Source of the DNA: QHXW01 sp963847515
GTDB taxonomy: Bacteria > Acidobacteriota > Terriglobia > Bryobacterales > Bryobacteraceae
Assembly (NCBI GenBank): GCA_963847515.1
Contig: CAWKAA010000006.1
Coordinates: forward strand, 354,743-418,742
Reading direction: 5' to 3'
Length of the DNA: 64,000 bases
The notes under the pieces were generated by a model, which did no database searches, was not told the origin of the DNA, and was given only the letters and a program-made list of their open reading frames with translations. Made by a program: the position numbers and the translations under genes. How positions within the stretch are numbered: the first letter of the stretch is position 1; every line of letters begins with the position of its first letter. Shown here piece by piece: positions 48,415 through 57,014 of the stretch.

Positions 48415-48786
48415 ATGGAAACCAACAAAGAAGTCGCATTGAAAGTGCTCAAGGGCGCGTTCATCGAGCGTGACGCTACGGTCGTGGACCGGTACTTCTC
48501 CCCTGACTATGTCCAACACAATCCAGTCATCCCAAGCGGATCGAAGGCGATTGCCAATCTGATCCCGACCTTGAAGGACCTCTCCTACGAAATCGGCATG
48601 GTTGTCGCGGAGGGCGATCTGGTGATGGTTCATGGACGCTATGTGGGCTGGGGGCCGAAACCCCTCGTCGCCGTCGATATTTTCAAGGTGAAGAACGGCA
48701 AAGTCGTCGAGCACTGGGATGTCATGCAGGAGGAAGTGTCCGCCTCCGCAACTGCCAGCGGCAATCCGATGTTCACGCCTGCCTGA
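48415..48786 (+). CDS. SnoaL-like / NTF2-fold protein
   Basis: The 123-residue protein has the SnoaL pattern FSPDYVQHNPVIPSGSKAI, VHGRYVGWGPKPLVAVDIFK and VVEHWDVMQEE. NTF2-like folds of this type are cyclases, isomerases or ligand-binding proteins. It is 18 bases after the SDR and 22 before a second SnoaL-like gene, so it belongs to the TetR-controlled operon. Confidence 0.88.
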   Translation: METNKEVALKVLKGAFIERDATVVDRYFSPDYVQHNPVIPSGSKAIANLIPTLKDLSYEIGMVVAEGDLVMVHGRYVGWGPKPLVAVDIFKVKNGKVVEHWDVMQEEVSASATASGNPMFTPA

Positions 48787-48808
48787 GAGATCCGAGGAGT
48801 CTGACTTT

Positions 48809-49276
48809 ATGGAAAAGACAACGCAGCAGAGGAACAAAGCAATCGTGCTCGAAGCATTCGATACCCTGTTCAATAAGCGTGACTACGCGAAGGCCGAGAC
48901 GTTCTGGTCGCCGAAGTACATTCAGCGCAGCGCACATATCGAGCCGGGCCGCGAAGGACTATTCAATCTAGTCAAGAGCACCCCGGCCACGCTGAAATAC
49001 GAATCGAACCTGATCGTTACGGAGGGCGATTTCGTGATTCTTCATGGGCGATTCAGTGGTATAGGTCTCCCGGTGAACTGGATTGCGGCTGATATTGTGC
49101 GGATGGAAAACGGCATCCTCGTCGAGCATTGGGACGTAATTCAGGACGAGGCGACCAAGGAGCAATCGAAGAGCAAGCTGCCGATGTTCGGTTCGTCTTT
49201 TCCCGTCTATGGCAAACCCGGAGAACACGATTGGATAGTTTGCTCAAGATCGCTATTGACGCGCACGGCGGATTGA
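48809..49276 (+). CDS. Second SnoaL-like / NTF2-fold protein, extended C-terminus
   Basis: From ATG 48809 the fold is as in the first copy (FSPK-like FWSPKYIQRSAHIEPGREGL, LVEHWDVIQDEATKEQSKSK). Relatives end near LPMFGSSFPV; here the frame runs 25 codons further and overlaps the next gene by 46 bases. A lost stop by a 1-base indel (TCTATGG from TCTAATGG, for example) would explain it, but that is inference. Confidence 0.8.
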   Translation: MEKTTQQRNKAIVLEAFDTLFNKRDYAKAETFWSPKYIQRSAHIEPGREGLFNLVKSTPATLKYESNLIVTEGDFVILHGRFSGIGLPVNWIAADIVRMENGILVEHWDVIQDEATKEQSKSKLPMFGSSFPVYGKPGEHDWIVCSRSLLTRTAD

Positions 49277-49947
49277 ACGCCTGGAATCAGTTTGAGAACC
49301 TGCGCGCGAGCGTTTCCATCGGGGGTGCGCTTTGGGAGCAGAAGCAACTGCCCGGCTTATTCAATAACAGCCGGATCGATCTGAAACTGCGCCAGCAACA
49401 GGTGATCACCGATCTTCCAGACATTGGCGAACGGATCGTCTTCACACCGGGCGAAGTCTCTTTGGAATCAAACTCTGGGACACGGCTCGATGCGCGCATC
49501 GAGCCGCGATCATCCTTCGCAGGCCAGTCCGCTGATTCCAAATGGGACAAACTGCATGCCGGTTATTTCTGCAGCTACGCGCTATGGGGATACCTCACCA
49601 CGCCGTTTCTCTATACATATCCGGGATTCGAGACAAGAGAGATTGAGCCTTGGCACGAGAACGGAGAGCGTTGGCGTGTGTTGGAGGTGACGTTTCCGAA
49701 GGAATACGCGGCGCATACGCGCACGCAGTACTCGTACTTCGGGGAAGACGGACTTCTCCGAAGGCATCTGTACACGGTCGATGTCTTGGGTGGGGCTGCG
49801 GGGTCAAATTATGCGTTCGAGTATCGCTCCTTCGAGGGTGTGATGCTGCCTACCAAGCGCCGAGTGTTCGCCTACGACGCCAATCGCCAGAAGGTGCCTG
49901 AGCCGGTGCTCATTTCGATTGATCTGGGCGAGATCCACTTCGAGTAA
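49231..49947 (+). CDS. Uncharacterised protein, 238 aa
   Basis: The TTG start at 49231 (GGAG site nine bases before) opens a soluble, beta-rich protein (AIDAHGGLNAWNQFENLRAS, FLYTYPGFETREIEPWHENG, RVLEVTFPKEYAAHTRTQYS). The pattern resembles lipoprotein-sorting/LolA-like beta folds in layout, but no signal peptide is present and I do not assign a family. It is in the operon directly before the Old Yellow Enzyme gene. Confidence 0.75.
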   Translation: MDSLLKIAIDAHGGLNAWNQFENLRASVSIGGALWEQKQLPGLFNNSRIDLKLRQQQVITDLPDIGERIVFTPGEVSLESNSGTRLDARIEPRSSFAGQSADSKWDKLHAGYFCSYALWGYLTTPFLYTYPGFETREIEPWHENGERWRVLEVTFPKEYAAHTRTQYSYFGEDGLLRRHLYTVDVLGGAAGSNYAFEYRSFEGVMLPTKRRVFAYDANRQKVPEPVLISIDLGEIHFE

Positions 49948-49953
49948 GGAGCC

Positions 49954-51144
49954 ATGTCAGTCAAACCGGCAGAGATCCTCCTTTCGCCCTACACGCTGGG
50001 CGATCTGAAACTAAAGAATCGCATCGTGATGGCTCCACTGACCCGCACGCGAGCGGAGAACCGGGGAAAGGTTCCGAATGATTTGATGGCTGAGTATTAC
50101 ACGCAACGTACGGGGGCGGGTTTGATCATTACCGAGGGCACTTTTGTAAGCGAACAGGGGCAGGGCTGGTTCGGAGCACCGGGAATCTACACTGAGGAAC
50201 AACGCGCCGGGTGGGCGCGAATTACAGATGCCGTTCACCGTGCCGGCGGGCTGATTTTTGTTCAGTTGTGGCATCAGGGTTCCGTTTCTCATCGCTCCCT
50301 CTATGAAGATGGCCGGGCACCGCTTGGACCTTCGGCCGTCAATCCCGGGCAGTTGATCCATATCAAGGGCGGCAAAGTGATGAGCGAAATCCCACAGGAG
50401 ATGGATCTTGTCGACATCAAGCAGGCCGTCAGGGAGTTTCGGCACGCGGCACAGGTAGCACGAGACGCAGGCTTCGACGGCGTCCAGATTCAGGGCGGCT
50501 TTGTCTACCTGTTTCAGCAATTCCTGCACGAGATAACCAACCGGCGAACCGATCAGTATGGTGGACAGGTAGAGAATCGCGCTCGCATCGTCTTTGAGGT
50601 TTTGGATGCGGTTCTCGAAGTCTGGCCGAGCGATCGCGTAGCGGTCAAAGCTGGGCCTATGATGAACGAGGTCGGAGCCTTTCGCGCTACGGATGAGACG
50701 CTCAAGACCAGTGAGTACGTTTACCGCAAAATCGCCGGGTACAAGCTATCGCACATGCTGCTAATGAGGCAGATGGCGGACCTGACGCGGACGCCGATTG
50801 AACATATGAGCGGAGACGCCGTCGTTCATCACTTCCGTCATCTCTACACCGGAACCCTCATTCTTAACGTCGGCATTGACGCCAACCATGGCGCTCACCT
50901 CATCAACGAAGGGGCCGGGGACCTTATCGCCTTCGGTCGAGATTACATCGCCAATCCCGATCTTGTCGAACGCATACGCCTTGATGCGCCGCTCAACGAG
51001 CCGCGACCGGAATACTTCTATGGCAACTCGGCAAACGGTTATACGGACTATCCTAATCTGACTCAGAGCCACCTAAACTCCGACCGTACATGGATGCACG
51101 TATCGGAGGCGACCACGCCCGCCAAGCACTGTCCGAAAACCTAG
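49954..51144 (+). CDS. Old Yellow Enzyme family alkene reductase (NemA-like), altered active site
   Basis: The 396-residue FMN enzyme has the OYE N-terminus (LKLKNRIVMAPLTRTRAENR), FVQLWHQGSVSHRS and the RRTDQYGG.VENRAR motif. At the substrate-binding site, where family members have His/Asn or His/His in a HGANGYL-type stretch, this protein has QIQGGFVYLFQQFL. The pair is replaced, while the neighbouring Tyr is kept. OYEs reduce activated C=C bonds and nitro compounds. It is the last gene of the TetR-controlled operon. Confidence 0.88.
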   Translation: MSVKPAEILLSPYTLGDLKLKNRIVMAPLTRTRAENRGKVPNDLMAEYYTQRTGAGLIITEGTFVSEQGQGWFGAPGIYTEEQRAGWARITDAVHRAGGLIFVQLWHQGSVSHRSLYEDGRAPLGPSAVNPGQLIHIKGGKVMSEIPQEMDLVDIKQAVREFRHAAQVARDAGFDGVQIQGGFVYLFQQFLHEITNRRTDQYGGQVENRARIVFEVLDAVLEVWPSDRVAVKAGPMMNEVGAFRATDETLKTSEYVYRKIAGYKLSHMLLMRQMADLTRTPIEHMSGDAVVHHFRHLYTGTLILNVGIDANHGAHLINEGAGDLIAFGRDYIANPDLVERIRLDAPLNEPRPEYFYGNSANGYTDYPNLTQSHLNSDRTWMHVSEATTPAKHCPKT

Positions 51145-51540
51145 GCCCGCGTTTAGGTTTACGTGGTGTCTTTCTAGTGCCTACATAGTGCCTTTCTGGC
51201 TTCTGCCTTTTCGGTCGCCCTTTTCCCTCGCGGCGATTGCGGCTACTCGCAAGTGTCAGAGGAGGCGTGAATGCCAGCGCCAGCGCAAATATCGCAGTAA
51301 CGGTCGGCGCGAGAGCAAACACCCGAGCGAAGAAAACTGCAACGGCGAAGGCAAAAGCGCATACAGCGGCAACTACGAAGGCGAATATTTCCAAGGAGGA
51401 AATTGCAATGAAGAACTCGATCAATAGATGTAACAAAAGCGTTTGGTGCGGGGCGATGTCGTTTCTGGGAGACCAGGTTGGTTAAGCTTCCCCAAACCGA
51501 GAGCGGGCGCGGGCTCCATGCAGGATCATCTTCATCAGGA
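51145..51540. other. Low-complexity intergenic region with imperfect 6-base periodicity
   Basis: Between 51240 and 51400 the sequence is a degenerate run of GCGAAG/GCAAAG-type units that would encode Ala-rich strings in two frames on each strand. This is a typical noncoding simple-sequence stretch. Just before it TAGTGCCT occurs twice in tandem (51175-51195). No gene is supported. Confidence 0.4.
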
Positions 51541-51548
51541 TAACGACA

Positions 51549-51580
51549 GGGGAGGTTCGAATCCTCCCCCTCCCGCCCCA
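51549..51580 (+). other. tRNA 3'-end-like fragment (Ser-type), possible att relic
   Basis: GGAGG-TTCGAAT-CCTCC forms a perfect T arm with further pairing outside. It is followed by CCCTCCC-G, the acceptor 3' strand and discriminator of a tRNA-Ser-like molecule, then CCCCA. No 5' half (GGGAGGG, D arm, anticodon arm) is present upstream. It may be an attachment-site remnant bordering the PIN gene. Confidence 0.4.
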
Positions 51581-51586
51581 TGAAAA

Positions 51587-52405
51587 TCATCCCTCGTATA
51601 GGTTGTAGAACCGATCACGATCAATGGGAACGCGATCGGGCTCGGAGATGCCCATCGCCGCGAGCAATTCCAGTGGTCGCAGAACCGCGGTATTTATCTG
51701 GATTTGAATTGCCTTCTCCGCCTGCACCCGCGTGATCAGGCGGGGCAGTTTTTTCTCCAAGGTCAGTAGCGCATCAAACCCGTGCTTCTCGGCCGTCCAA
51801 AGATGGAAAACATCCGGGTAATTCTCGGCGCTCCCGGACCTCTTGCAAAGCAATTGAAACCAACTGAGTGTTCCCAAACTCTCGATTTCGAACGGGTTTA
51901 GGCCGATGGGCGCAGCATGTTCGATCAAGGCGTTCAAGCATGGTTGGTCGAGAGCGCATAGCCATTCCAGGAAAGCGATCTGGGTTTCCTCCCCGCCCGC
52001 AAGCCCAGCGCGCTGGTCTTTCTTCCCGCCTTTGGCGATAAACCCGGTGAAGTTGGCGGTCTTCCGAAAGCGGGAACGGTCAAGCGCCGGAACGCATTTG
52101 TGAATCTGACAGCCCCGGAGCGCGTTGAATTCCTGAATCGCAACGGTTCCCCTGAAGCGTTCGAAATCGATTTCAATGGAAGTATACGCCTCGATCTCTC
52201 CCTCCCGAATCAATCGCCCGACCGTGAACAGCGCCTCCTTTTGCTCTTGGTAATCTGCATCCTGACCCGGCTTCTTACTCTTTAAGCCATGGACTTCTAA
52301 GACAGACTCGCGGCCTCCCCATCCAACCCTAACGTTCTTGACCGTGGGCTCGGCAAATTCGGCATGGATAAAAATTCCCGTATCCAGCAACACCCGCTTC
52401 CGCAT
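51587..52405 (-). CDS. PIN-like domain protein
   Basis: The 272-residue protein (ATG 52405, MRKRVLLDTGIFIHAEFAEP) has the features of a PIN nuclease: an N-terminal hydrophobic strand with Asp (VLLDTGIFIH), a middle acidic region, and a C-terminal YPDVFHLWTAEKHGFDALLT with acidic residues in the usual places. PIN proteins cleave RNA, often as toxins, but no antitoxin gene is adjacent. It sits between the tRNA-like fragment and the ligD tail. Confidence 0.65.
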   Translation of the reverse strand: MRKRVLLDTGIFIHAEFAEPTVKNVRVGWGGRESVLEVHGLKSKKPGQDADYQEQKEALFTVGRLIREGEIEAYTSIEIDFERFRGTVAIQEFNALRGCQIHKCVPALDRSRFRKTANFTGFIAKGGKKDQRAGLAGGEETQIAFLEWLCALDQPCLNALIEHAAPIGLNPFEIESLGTLSWFQLLCKRSGSAENYPDVFHLWTAEKHGFDALLTLEKKLPRLITRVQAEKAIQIQINTAVLRPLELLAAMGISEPDRVPIDRDRFYNLYEG

Positions 52406-52444
52406 GTCCGCCTCCCTCAACCGACGCATTACTGTCGGGATTTA

Positions 52445-52577
52445 TTACTGATTCTCAACTTCGCGTCTCACCTCACGCGCCTTTTTATCATCCCGCAGCG
52501 CCACAAACCGCGAATGCCGCAGATGATTGTCCGGAGTCCATTCCCGGAATTCGAACTGCCCGACCACAACCGGCTTG
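52445..52577 (-). pseudogene. ligD: 3' end of ligD, separated by the RIT element
   Basis: The minus-strand frame reads LKPVVVGQFEFREWTPDNHL and RHSRFVALRDDKKAREVR to a stop at 52445. This is the C-terminal OB-fold part of DNA ligase D. Its natural upstream sequence ends at 57081 (..KMNDCRW), so the two parts joined directly before the insertion. The codons join in phase (TGG then CTC AAG) when the element is removed. Confidence 0.85.
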
Positions 52578-52579
52578 AG

Positions 52580-52607
52580 CCACAATGTCGAATGCCGGAC
52601 TATGCCG
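52580..52607. repeat. Left terminal inverted repeat of the RIT element
   Basis: The 28 bases beginning CCACAATGTCGAATGCCGG are the exact reverse complement of 57027-57054. Inside, TATGCCGAA (52601-52609) and TTCGGCATA (52656-52664) form a second palindrome, as in the multi-palindromic ends of RIT elements. Confidence 0.9.
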
Positions 52608-52785
52608 AATCGACTGTTGCCACTGCTGTCATTTCTGCGTTCAGTGTCATTTCGGTTCGGCATAATCAGACTGCGTATACGGCAACGGAATCGTGCCCCG
52701 TTTGCTCACGTCAGTAAACGCTACCCGACTAGGCAGGAGTTTCGGTCGTGACAATGCGATTCTTCAACGCTGGGACGGCGAAAGC

Positions 52786-53669
52786 TCAACGTGCTGAATA
52801 AACTACTTTTGAGGGAAGTCGCTCAATCGTTCCATCGGGCTTAACCAGAAGAGTCCACTGATACAGTTTGGGCGTCCCTTTCGGGGGCGGGTCACTCCGA
52901 GGAACCGTCAATTCAAACCCGTCGAAAGCATACCCGCGAACCTTGATTCCTTCGCCTGTCGGTTCGTAGTTTGTTTCCAACTTCAATTGCGGCGTCTTGC
53001 TCGAAATCGCTGCCACCACCGTTCAAATCTTCTTTCCCAGGCGTTATCTCGCTCGTAGGGGGAATAAGCAGACTGAAAGTTTTGCTGCGCCAATTCTCGT
53101 AGCTGCGTGAGGCTTGTGATCTCACTGCGGCCGGATTCGCCCCAGACGAGTTCCCGGTACATCGCAATGAACAAAGTAGGCTCGCCCGAATCGGGATGAA
53201 CCTCCTCGTCGCGCGCGAACTCCTTGAATATTTCCGCCCTCTTCTCCCCGGTAAACCAGTAGCTCTTATTCGCAACACGATCCACCGCGACAATTCCGTA
53301 CTCGCAGCAGTCCATCGAAACTTGAGTCATTCGAACCGACTTGCCATCCTTCTCGACGACGTAGTCGCAAGAATCGCTCGCAACTTTATAAAAATACACC
53401 GAATCGTTGATGCGATTGCCGACTAACGGATTTCTGCGAAGGCTGACGACAAAGCTTTCGAGATTCTCTTGTCGATACGTGCTGTAGCACGGGCGAGGAT
53501 AAACGGCGTGTATCGCAGCCTCCGCGACCTCGCGTGCCTGCTGGTCGTTTAGCCAAGCGGTTTCCTGACCGGCGGCCGCAGCTTGAAGTCCAAGCAGCAC
53601 GATTGCTGTCCACACGCCAAATGCGACTTTCACATTCCCCCGTACTATACCGCAGGAAAAGGATAGCAC
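52786..53669 (-). pseudogene. Passenger gene of the RIT element, probably frameshifted
   Basis: From 53669 the protein begins with a signal-peptide-like segment (VAFGVWTAIVLLGLQAAAAG) and continues as a secreted or periplasmic protein of about 225 residues (MDCCEYGIVAVDRVANKSYW). Near 53000 the frame ends in an Arg-rich run, while another frame continues coherently (ISSKTPQLKLETNYEPTGEG, KLYQWTLLVKPDGTIERLPS) to 52786. A single indel would join them to ~300 residues. The family is not recognised. Confidence 0.55.
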
Positions 53670-53790
53670 CGCAACAATTTGAAAAGTTTAGATAGCTCCT
53701 GCCTGACGGCGTAGTATTTAGGCATCCGCGTCCCCCCACCGCAATACCCACGATCGTCTGCCCAGAGATCCTGAATCTGGAGGAAGTGAC

Positions 53791-55023
53791 TTGGTACAGA
53801 CATTCTTTGAGCGTTCATTCGCGATCAATCGGCTACGGCAGGGCCCATTAGCCGGGCACATCGACCTGCTCGCAGCCAGGTTGGCAACCGACGGCTATTC
53901 TCGGGTCCACAGCCGGATCCAACTCCGGCTGATCGGGCATTTCAACCGGTGGCTTGAGCAGAAGGATCTCACGGTCGAGCAAATCGACGAGCAAATAATC
54001 GAGCGTTATTGGCGTTACTTTATGCGAAAAAAGCGAGTGCGCTCCAAAGACGTGTCCGCGCTGATGAAGCTACTCGATCTATTGCGCGAACAAGGCGTCA
54101 CACCCCGGCGCATCGAAGCGGTTCCGACCGCGCGCGAGACACTGATCGAGAAGTACTCCCGCTACCTGCGCGAGGAGCGTGACCTGGCAAACGGGTCAGT
54201 CCGCAATATGGTGCCGTTCGTGGATCGTTTTCTGGCTCAGAAGTACCCACGGGGCCATTTCGATTTCGCAGCGCTGAAGGTTGGCGACATTACATCCTTC
54301 GTTCGGAAGCAGGCGACGGAACTCGGTTCGGTACAGGCGAAACATATGGTTTCATCGCTCCGGAGCTTTTTCCGATACTTGCGACATACCGGCGAGATCG
54401 CCACAGATCTCGCTGGCTGCGTTCCTTGCGTACCGGTTTATTCGCTTTCCACGATTCCCAGGTTTTTACCACATGGCGCCGTTGAGAAAATCCTGCGGCG
54501 GACCGTTGGAGCTACCCACGGACGGCGCGATTGCGCGGTGCTTATGCTGCTTGCCAGGCTTGGACTCCGCACCTGCGAAATCGTCAGTCTGGAACTGGGA
54601 GATGTCGATTGGGAACGCGGTCAGATCACGGTTCGAGGCAAGGGCGGACGATGGTCCAAAATGCCGTTGCCGTCTGAGGTCGGCCAAGCTATTGCTGCCT
54701 ATCTACAGCATGATCGCCCACGCTGCTCAAGCCGTCGCCTATTCATCAGTCAACGCGCCCCGATTACCGGGCTGCAAAGCGGATGCGCAATCGTGAAGAC
54801 CGTCGCTCGTGCCCTGGACAGGGCCGGCATCGTTTCTGAACGGAAAGGCGGTTATCTGTTCCGCCACACTCTGGCGACCGAGATGTTTGGCCGCGGAACA
54901 TCCTTGCGTGAAATCGGTGAAGTGCTGCGTCATCGGAAGGCGGGCACAACACAGATTTACGCGAAGGTCGATTTTCGTGCATTACGAGACCTCGCTCAAC
55001 CGTGGCCGGGAGGTGCGCGATGA
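53791..55023 (+). CDS. RIT recombinase 1 (tyrosine recombinase, RitA-like)
   Basis: The 410-residue recombinase begins at TTG 53791. It has an N-terminal SAM-like core-binding region (residues 100-200) and a catalytic domain with Arg in RLGLRTCEIVSLELG, the Arg-His pair in YLFRHTLATEMFG, HRKAGTTQIY with the nucleophile Tyr, and a terminal PGGAR. It is the first of three overlapping genes; its stop overlaps the next start (ATGA at 55020). All three proteins probably act together on the element ends. Confidence 0.9.
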   Translation: MVQTFFERSFAINRLRQGPLAGHIDLLAARLATDGYSRVHSRIQLRLIGHFNRWLEQKDLTVEQIDEQIIERYWRYFMRKKRVRSKDVSALMKLLDLLREQGVTPRRIEAVPTARETLIEKYSRYLREERDLANGSVRNMVPFVDRFLAQKYPRGHFDFAALKVGDITSFVRKQATELGSVQAKHMVSSLRSFFRYLRHTGEIATDLAGCVPCVPVYSLSTIPRFLPHGAVEKILRRTVGATHGRRDCAVLMLLARLGLRTCEIVSLELGDVDWERGQITVRGKGGRWSKMPLPSEVGQAIAAYLQHDRPRCSSRRLFISQRAPITGLQSGCAIVKTVARALDRAGIVSERKGGYLFRHTLATEMFGRGTSLREIGEVLRHRKAGTTQIYAKVDFRALRDLAQPWPGGAR

Positions 55024-55946
55024 GAGATCTCCAAAAAGATTTGCGGCAGTACATCGAACTTCGACAGGCCCTTGGATACAAATTGCGCAAACACAAACCA
55101 CGGCTGACCGAATTCCTCGCATTTCTCGAAGCGAAGAGCGCAGATCATATCACTACCAAGCTGGCCGTCGCCTGGGCAACAGAGTCGTCGAGCGGTCATA
55201 AACACAGCTGCTTCGAAAGGCTGAGCTTTGTTCGGTCGTTTGCCATACATATGAGCTCTTTGGATGGTCGGACGGAAATTCCGCCAGTGGGGACTATGCG
55301 ACGGCCTGAGATTATTCTTCGGCCGTATATCTATACACGAGACGAGATCGCGCGGCTTATGGTAGCCGCCCGCAATCTGTTCTCGCCGCAGAAACTTCGC
55401 TGCCATACGTATTACCATCTGGTCGGCTTGCTGGCAACAACTGGTATGCGCAGCGGTGAAGCCGTTCGGCTCGCCAGCCGCGACGTAAACCTTACGGATG
55501 GATTGATAACAATTCGTGACAGCAAGTTCGGCAAATCGCGCGTCGTCCCGCTGCATCCCACGACCGTAGAATCGTTGATCAGGTATAAGGCGCGCAGGGA
55601 TGCGTTTCTCAAGAAAGCCGACGCTCCAACCTTCTTCATTAACGAGCGCCGTGGGCCAATCAGCAGCCCCCACAAGAGCTTCCGCGATATCCGTTGCGCG
55701 GCTGGGCTGGAGAAGACGCGCGATGGAACTCGTCCTAGGATGCACGATCTGAGGCATACGTTCGCGGTTCAGACATTGCTCGGCTGGTACCGCAACGGTG
55801 CCGATGTCGAGCGCAATCTGCCGATCCTATCGACGTTTCTCGGGCACAGCCAGGTTGAAAATACTTACTGGTATCTATCGTCTACGCCCGAGTTGCTGGG
55901 GGCCGCATGTGAACGGCTCGAAACACGATGGAGGCGCTCACAATGA
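55020..55946 (+). CDS. RIT recombinase 2 (tyrosine recombinase, RitB-like)
   Basis: ATG 55020 overlaps the previous stop in ATGA and opens a 308-residue recombinase. Catalytic residues are Arg in TTGMRSGEAVRLASR, MHDLRHTFAVQTLL (H-x-x-R region), LGHSQVENTYWY and the Tyr there. The N-terminal arm is shorter than in the first gene. Translation is coupled on both sides. Confidence 0.9.
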   Translation: MRDLQKDLRQYIELRQALGYKLRKHKPRLTEFLAFLEAKSADHITTKLAVAWATESSSGHKHSCFERLSFVRSFAIHMSSLDGRTEIPPVGTMRRPEIILRPYIYTRDEIARLMVAARNLFSPQKLRCHTYYHLVGLLATTGMRSGEAVRLASRDVNLTDGLITIRDSKFGKSRVVPLHPTTVESLIRYKARRDAFLKKADAPTFFINERRGPISSPHKSFRDIRCAAGLEKTRDGTRPRMHDLRHTFAVQTLLGWYRNGADVERNLPILSTFLGHSQVENTYWYLSSTPELLGAACERLETRWRRSQ

Positions 55947-56938
55947 GTTCGGCGAATCTCGCGGCCTTTCTTGAGGCATTCTTCACCGACAGGCTGATTG
56001 CTCAACGGCGAGTCAGTCCCCACACGGTGGCGTCGTACCGGGACACCTTTCGTCTGCTGCTGCAGTTTGCTCAGAAGGAGTTGGGGAAGTCGCCATCCAA
56101 ACTTGCAGTACCGGATCTGAATGCGGCACTCATCGGCGCGTTTCTTGACAGCCTGGAGAAAACTCGGGCCAATGCTTCTCGCAGTCGAAATGTCCGCCTC
56201 ACGGCGATCCGGTCCTTTTTCCGCTACATGGCGCTGGAGTGCCCCGAGCACTCGGCAGCAATCCAGCGCGTACTCGCGATCCCACCAAAGCGGCAATCCA
56301 GCCGGTTAGTGGATTTCTTGACGAGGCCCGAGATTGAGGCTCTCCTCGCCGTGCCGGATCAAACGACTTGGCTGGGCAGACGAGATCGGGTCTTGTTGCT
56401 GTTCGCGATTCAGACTGGTCTCCGGCTGTCGGAGCTCATCGGACTCCGCCAGGGCGACATTTACCTGGAGCGCGGGGCGCACGTCCGCTGCGAAGGAAAG
56501 GGGCGAAAGCAGCGCTGTACCCCGCTCACTCGAACGACCGTACAGGCTCTGAGAGCCTGGGTTCGCGAACAGAGAAAGGACGAGGCCAAAATCCTCTTTC
56601 CAAGCGCTCGCGGTGGGCGTTTGAGCCATGACAGCGTTCAGTACTTAGTCGCAAAGTACGCCAAATCGGCGGCGAAATCCTGCGTAACACTGCGCAAGAA
56701 GCGGGTAACTCCCCACGTACTCCGGCACACGACGGCGATGGAGCTCTTGCAAGCCGGTGTCGATCGAGCCGTCATCGCTCTTTGGCTGGGACACGAGTCG
56801 GTCGAGACTACTCAGATCTACCTTGACGCGAACCTCGCACTCAAGGAGGATGCACTCCAGAAAACGTCGCCCGTGAACGCCTCGGTCGGGCGATTCAAGC
56901 CAGACGACCAGTTGTTGGCATTTCTGCGCAACCTTTAA
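55943..56938 (+). CDS. RIT recombinase 3 (tyrosine recombinase, RitC-like)
   Basis: A start at ATG 55943, again overlapping the previous stop as ATGA (55928 is a longer in-frame alternative), gives 331 residues. The core-binding domain (VSPHTVASYRDTFRLLLQFA) precedes the catalytic residues Arg in IQTGLRLSELIGLRQ, TPHVLRHTTAMELL, LGHESVETTQIY with the Tyr nucleophile. It is the most XerD-like of the three. Confidence 0.9.
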   Translation: MSSANLAAFLEAFFTDRLIAQRRVSPHTVASYRDTFRLLLQFAQKELGKSPSKLAVPDLNAALIGAFLDSLEKTRANASRSRNVRLTAIRSFFRYMALECPEHSAAIQRVLAIPPKRQSSRLVDFLTRPEIEALLAVPDQTTWLGRRDRVLLLFAIQTGLRLSELIGLRQGDIYLERGAHVRCEGKGRKQRCTPLTRTTVQALRAWVREQRKDEAKILFPSARGGRLSHDSVQYLVAKYAKSAAKSCVTLRKKRVTPHVLRHTTAMELLQAGVDRAVIALWLGHESVETTQIYLDANLALKEDALQKTSPVNASVGRFKPDDQLLAFLRNL

Positions 56939-57014
56939 CGCCGGGGACTATGCCGTATGAGGATCAGGGCGATACTCGCGCAACTGCGCGCAGACGCTTC
57001 CAAAATCGGCTTCC

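Noticed and set aside
51240..51400. Possible CRISPR-like periodicity
   Set aside because: Units are about six bases, imperfect, with no spacers of constant length; no cas genes are nearby.
51237..51436. Ala-rich ORFs on both strands considered as a small membrane protein
   Set aside because: The amino-acid pattern follows from a 6-base periodic low-complexity sequence, and similar strings appear in several frames.
51587..52405. PIN-like gene considered as half of a toxin-antitoxin pair
   Set aside because: No small antitoxin-like gene lies on either side; the flanks are a tRNA-like fragment and the ligD tail.
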